A DNA stretch of 47,015 bases from Stentor coeruleus (taxonomy: Eukaryota; Ciliophora; Heterotrichea; Heterotrichida; Stentoridae). The notes beneath the pieces were generated by a model. The model made no database searches. It was not told the origin of the DNA and saw nothing but the letters and a program-made list of their open reading frames with translations. This document shows positions 43,145-47,015 of the stretch, in pieces (position 1 is the first letter of the stretch; every line of letters starts with the position of its first letter). The stretch lies in the NCBI GenBank assembly GCA_001970955.1, contig MPUH01000541.1:1-47015 (forward strand), in the 5' to 3' direction. Position numbers and translations under genes: made by a program.

Positions 43145-43837
43145 TAAGTATAAGATTAAATGGAAATTTGATGAGGATTTTAGTAGGGTGATAGTATCTG
43201 GCTAAGAGTTTTGATTCGGTGGTTCGGTAATGGACAGGCTTTTATTGGGGATAATTGGATTGGATGGTTTTTGGTTTGGCTTTAAAATTTTGTTATATGC
43301 TAATTTATAGTTTTTTGGGTGATTTGATAGGTATATTAGAAGAAAATGCAAATTTATGATATAGGATTATTATAATATTAGCATTTAAAAAGTGGTTTAT
43401 TAAATAAAAGCAAAACTTTTATATGTAAAATCATTTAATATGATCATTAATCAAATTTTATTTAGCTGTATGATGTAATTAATAGCTTACAAATATAGCT
43501 TGATTTATGAATATATTGATATATAATTAAACTATTATACTATAATAATTCCTCATATATATTCAAATAAAGTTATACATAGTCAATTATAGTCAGATAT
43601 ACTAAATATCTTTAAAATAAAGCTGAATTTATAAAATATATGAAAATAATTTCAAAACATAAACCAAACAACTTCAAATACAATTAAAAACAATATATAT
43701 AAATTTAAAAACTACTAAGTTACCACTAATAATAAGATATTTTCCCTTCAAAATTACATAACCTAATTTTTTGCTGAATTAGTTTTAGCCTCCTATCTAG
43801 AATAAAATATGCTAACTTAATTATTCTAATTCTAGAA
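43145..43837. other. Spacer upstream of the Lon gene
   Basis: G/T-rich to about 43280, then AT-rich. Nothing identifiable. Confidence 0.5.
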
Positions 43838-46379
43838 ATGTCTAAGGCAAGGATTCCAATTGTCGGCATCAGTCATAGAGTAGTTCTTCCAAGTTCTACT
43901 CACAGAATAACAATCCCAAATTTCCCTGAATGTAATTTTTACATAGTCTCACGTGGTAGAAAGCTTTCAATGTTTGGTGTAGTTACTTATAAAGATCCTG
44001 ATAAGAGAATCATGTACTCATATGGTACTTTAGTAGGAGTGATTTCTGAAGCTCCAGTTATTGCAAAGTCCGAAAGCATTTTTTCAGGTTTTTTTGATGG
44101 GAACTTTAGAAGTTTTTCAAGAAGTGATTGGCAATTGATAATATTTGGAGTTGAGAGATTCAAGATTTTAAGCATATCAGAAGATAATGGAGTACATTAT
44201 GCAAGCATAACTATTGAAAAAGATATTGATAGCAGCATAAATGATGCCTTATTGAAAGAACTTAGGGATAGAGGAAAGCTGTATTTAAGAGGGATGAATC
44301 TTCAGGAGCATAACATTATTGAGTAAATGATATTAAGGAAAGAAAATATGATTGAAAAAGAAACTGACCCATGCAACCTAGGATTTTACATTGCATCTTA
44401 CATGGACTTGAGTGTACAAGAAAAACAAGGACTACTCGAGAATTTTAACCTCAGCGACAGGACCAAATCTATAATCACAATGGCTAAATCCTTACTTTCT
44501 GAAGATAAACTAAGCAAAGAAGTTAGTCAAAAAATGCGCAACGATATCCAAAAACGACTCACCAACAAAAACGTAAACATAATGCCAAAAACTTCCTCTC
44601 AAAACGAAATTTCCAAACTAGAAACTGCCTTATCCAAACTTCCACTACAAGAAGAAACCAAAGTATACCTTTCAGATGAGCTCTCAAGATTAAAATCCAT
44701 GCCTAGAAGCCATCCAGAATACAATATGCTTAGAAATTATATTGATACAGCTTTAGCTCTACCATGGGGTAAAAGTACAAAAGACAGTTATGATCTAGAT
44801 AAAGCACAAATTCAATTAGATAATGATCATTATGGTTTAGAAAAAATCAAAAAAAGAATTATCGAATACATAGCTGTTCGTGGGCTTAAAAATGATATGA
44901 AAGGGTCAATATTATGCTTTACAGGGCCACCAGGTGTAGGAAAAACATCTTTAGGTAAGTCTATAGCTTCAGCAATAGGTAGAAAGTTTTATAGGATTTC
45001 CTTAGGTGGAGTAAGAGATGAAGCTGAAATCAGAGGTCATCGAAGGACTTATATTGGATCAATGCCAGGGGTATTTATAAATGTAATTTTTTATTTAGGC
45101 TATAAAAAGGTGTGGGAGTAACAATCCAGTGATTTTATTAGATGAAATCGATAAAGTTGGAGCTAGTGCTCGAGGAGACCCAGCATCAGCCTTACTTGAA
45201 GTTCTTGACCCAGCACAAAACCATAGTTTTATTGACCATTATTTAAGTGTTCCTTTTGATTTATCTAAAGTTCTTTTTATAGCTACAGCTAATAGACCTG
45301 AGATTATCCCAGCTCCACTATTAGATAGAATGGAACAAATAGAAATCACAGGGTATAGTACACATGAAAAAATCCATATTGCAAAACAATTCTTGATACC
45401 TAAACAAATTGAAGAAAATGGTATAAAACCTGAACATATTGAAATTTCTCAAGACTCAATTAATAAAGTTATATTAAGTTATACAAGAGAATCAGGGGTA
45501 AGACAACTTGAAAGGAATTTAGGGGCAATTTGTAGATGGACAGCAGTTAAGTATAGTAAAGAAATGCCGAAAATACTCAATGAAATTATAACTGAACTTG
45601 AGCCTGAGAAAGCTAATGAGAAACCTAAAGAGAAAAAAAACGAAGAGTTAGAAACTTCGAAAGTGCAAGAAAAGGTAAAAGAAGGGATAAAAGATAAAGT
45701 GTTTAAGAGCATTATAAATGAAGATTTGATTGAAGAAATATTAGGAATCCCGATATTTGAAAATGACTTAGCAGAAAGAGTAGCGAATCCTGGAGTTGCT
45801 ATTGGTATGGCATGGACAGCTTATGGGGGGAAAATTATGATTGTTGAAAGTTCAAAATCCCCTGGTCATGGGAATCTTCGTATAACAGGTCAATTAGGTG
45901 ATGTTATGAAAGAATCAGTTTTAACAGCAATTAGTTGGATTAAAGGGAACTTAGGGACTTTATTACCTAAACCTTTAGATTCAAATAAATCTTGTGAAGG
46001 ATTTGAAGGTGTTGATCTTCATATACATTTCCCAGCTGCAGCAGTTCCTAAAGATGGTCCTTCAGCTGGTATTACAATAACAACTGCTCTTGTAAGCCTT
46101 TTATCTGGAATTAAAGTTAGAAATGATACAGCGATGACAGGAGAAATTTCACTTATTGGTAATGTCTTACCTATTGGAGGGTTTAAAGAAAAAGTTCTTG
46201 GAGCACATAGGGTTGGGATAAAAAGAATTATTTTACCTTATATGAATAGAAAAGATCTTAAAGATATACCTGATTATATAGCTAAAGAGATACTTTTCAT
46301 AACTGTTAGGAAAATCTCTGAGGTCCTTCATCACTCGCTTGAATCAAACTCTTTTACAAGCTTGAAGCCTAAGATTTAA
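43838..46379 (+). CDS. LONP2: Lon protease, peroxisomal (LONP2) type (2 introns)
   Basis: Exons 43838-44322, 44338-45082 and 45099-46379 give 836 residues. Order: Lon N-terminal domain (IPIVGISHRVVLPSSTHRI at the start); helical region with LDNDHYGLEKIKKRIIEY; AAA+ module with Walker A GPPGVGKTS (358-366, Lys364), Walker B VILLDEIDK (421-429) and GHRRTYIGSMPG; and protease domain with Ser732 in PKDGPSAGI and Lys775 in GGFKEKVLGAH, the Ser-Lys dyad at the usual 43-residue spacing. The AAA+ region (LKNDMKGSILCFTGPPGVG) is closer to LONP2 than to mitochondrial LONP1, and no mitochondrial presequence is visible. The C-terminus ends PKI, not a clean SKL-type PTS1. A charged insert (about 578-605) precedes the protease domain. 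Confidence 0.93.
44323..44337 (+). other. 15-nt spliceosomal intron
   Basis: gtaaatgatattaag, ending AAG rather than TAG. Phase 2, in codon 162 of Lon. Retention gives an immediate TAA. Adenine at position 10. Confidence 0.8.
45083..45098 (+). other. 16-nt spliceosomal intron
   Basis: gtaattttttatttag. Phase 0, after codon 410 of Lon. Removal restores the Lon segment between GHRRTYIGSMPG and NNPVILLDEIDK; retention shifts the frame into a TAA. The adenine is at position 11, five bases before the 3' end. Confidence 0.88.
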
Positions 46380-46673
46380 TATTTGATTAGTAGTCATTTT
46401 ATAGGGTTTTTAAATGGGTTTGATATTTTTTTTCCTGTAGTTTTTAACAGTTAATTGTGTGGTTTTTTTAAGGAAAATTTAGATTGATTATTATTTGTAT
46501 TTTAGGGTTTATTATTAACATTTGAGGATTGTGGATTTTACTGAGAGACTTGGATTTTTGGCCTCAGAGAGTATCTTATGGGTTTATATATAAAATAATG
46601 GTTTTTAAAGTAAAATTCAAAATAAAGTTAAGTTCTACAGATTTCTAAAAAAAAGTTTTAAGCATTTCTATGG
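46380..46673. other. Spacer between Lon and the second peptidase copy
   Basis: G/T-rich directly after Lon. From 46610 it is the duplicated 3' flank of the peptidase gene. Confidence 0.5.
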
Positions 46674-47015
46674 TTAATTATACTTAAAAAAATTATAAAT
46701 TTCTGGCATTGATATGCTTTGCTTGTCTACAAGGCTAAACTCATGCAAAAGCTTAGTTATTTCAGCGAAAATAGAATGCTTTGTAGATATCGCCGTATTA
46801 AAACTCAGCTCATTTACATTTTTATAATAAGCTACACAGCTATAAAGGGTAATGAAAATATTATTTATGCAACTGGGTTTCGATATTCTCATTAACTCAG
46901 TAGGATCAAAATTATTTTTACTCAAATCAGAATAAAACATGGCAAGTTCAGTAGGAAATGGACTGTTTTCGGTTAAAAACCAACCTAAAAAATACAATTT
47001 CACTCTGCATAGATT
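46674..47015 (-). CDS. Second copy of the trypsin-like peptidase gene (C-terminus only; start outside window)
   Basis: The last 113 or so codons of a gene nearly identical to the C-terminal part of the peptidase at 35157-36407. The 109 comparable residues differ at 9 positions and the frame is open to the window edge. Homology extends past the stop codon through about 64 nt of 3' flank (46610 onward matches 35089 onward). Both copies are on the minus strand. The catalytic domain, if present, lies beyond the window, so activity cannot be judged. Confidence 0.8.
   Translation of the reverse strand, partial: NLCRVKLYFLGWFLTENSPFPTELAMFYSDLSKNNFDPTELMRISKPSCINNIFITLYSCVAYYKNVNELSFNTAISTKHSIFAEITKLLHEFSLVDKQSISMPEIYNFFKYN

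Overview
The window looks like macronuclear DNA of a heterotrich ciliate, most likely Stentor. The evidence is very AT-rich spacers, densely packed single-copy eukaryotic genes on both strands, ordinary use of TAA, TAG and TGA as stops (standard code), and introns of only 15-16 nt. Six such introns can be placed; removing them restores family-conserved reading frames (Tctex-type dynein light chain, R2R3-MYB, Lon, amidohydrolase, a VHS/ENTH-like protein). The genus is inferred from intron size plus code.

Layout. 1-1270 (-): WD40 protein with a zinc-binding N-terminus, cut by the window edge and carrying a 32-nt deletion. 2538-4085 (+): dihydroorotase/allantoinase-like protein with lost metal ligands. 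4824-5641 (-): decayed gene. 5685-7071 (+): unknown protein, split by an assembly gap. 7437-7649 (+): small protein. 7953-10491 (+): VPS54, also split by an assembly gap. 11756-12682 (+): PHD-finger protein. 13387-14558 (+): two unknown proteins. 14875-16209 (-): NBR1-like autophagy receptor. 16900-17283 (+): Tctex dynein light chain. 17767-18342 (+): TIM17. 19122-20036 (+): unknown. 21088-21789 (-): VHS/ENTH-like protein with one intron. 23390-25042 (+): Lys/Glu-rich protein. 25929-27611 (+): coiled coil resembling an outer-arm-dynein docking subunit. 27785-28381 (-): two-CHORD protein. 28438-29163 (-) and 29224-29760 (+): divergent unknown genes sharing a 60-bp promoter. 29763-30281: a 519-bp insertion with a perfect 13-bp target duplication. 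30895-33380 (-): SHMT followed 8 nt later by an EF-hand-like gene. 33575-34450 (+): unknown. 35157-36407 (-): trypsin-like peptidase, with a second copy entering at 46674. 36887-37243 (+): truncated haemoglobin. 37852-38739 (-): R2R3-MYB. 40003-40830 (-): unknown. 41728-42129 (+): frame with one internal TAA. 42308-43144 (+): tail-anchored coiled coil. 43838-46379 (+): peroxisomal-type Lon protease.

The genes are mostly unrelated housekeeping functions (Golgi tethering, mitochondrial import, one-carbon metabolism, selective autophagy, peroxisomal proteolysis, dynein), so there is no operon logic. The strongest non-gene signals are the insertion at 29763-30281, the invariant geometry of the six tiny introns, four single-N assembly joints each flanked by an un-merged overlap, decayed coding sequence in several spacers, and a strand composition switch at gene ends (A/C-rich before starts, G/T-rich after stops).
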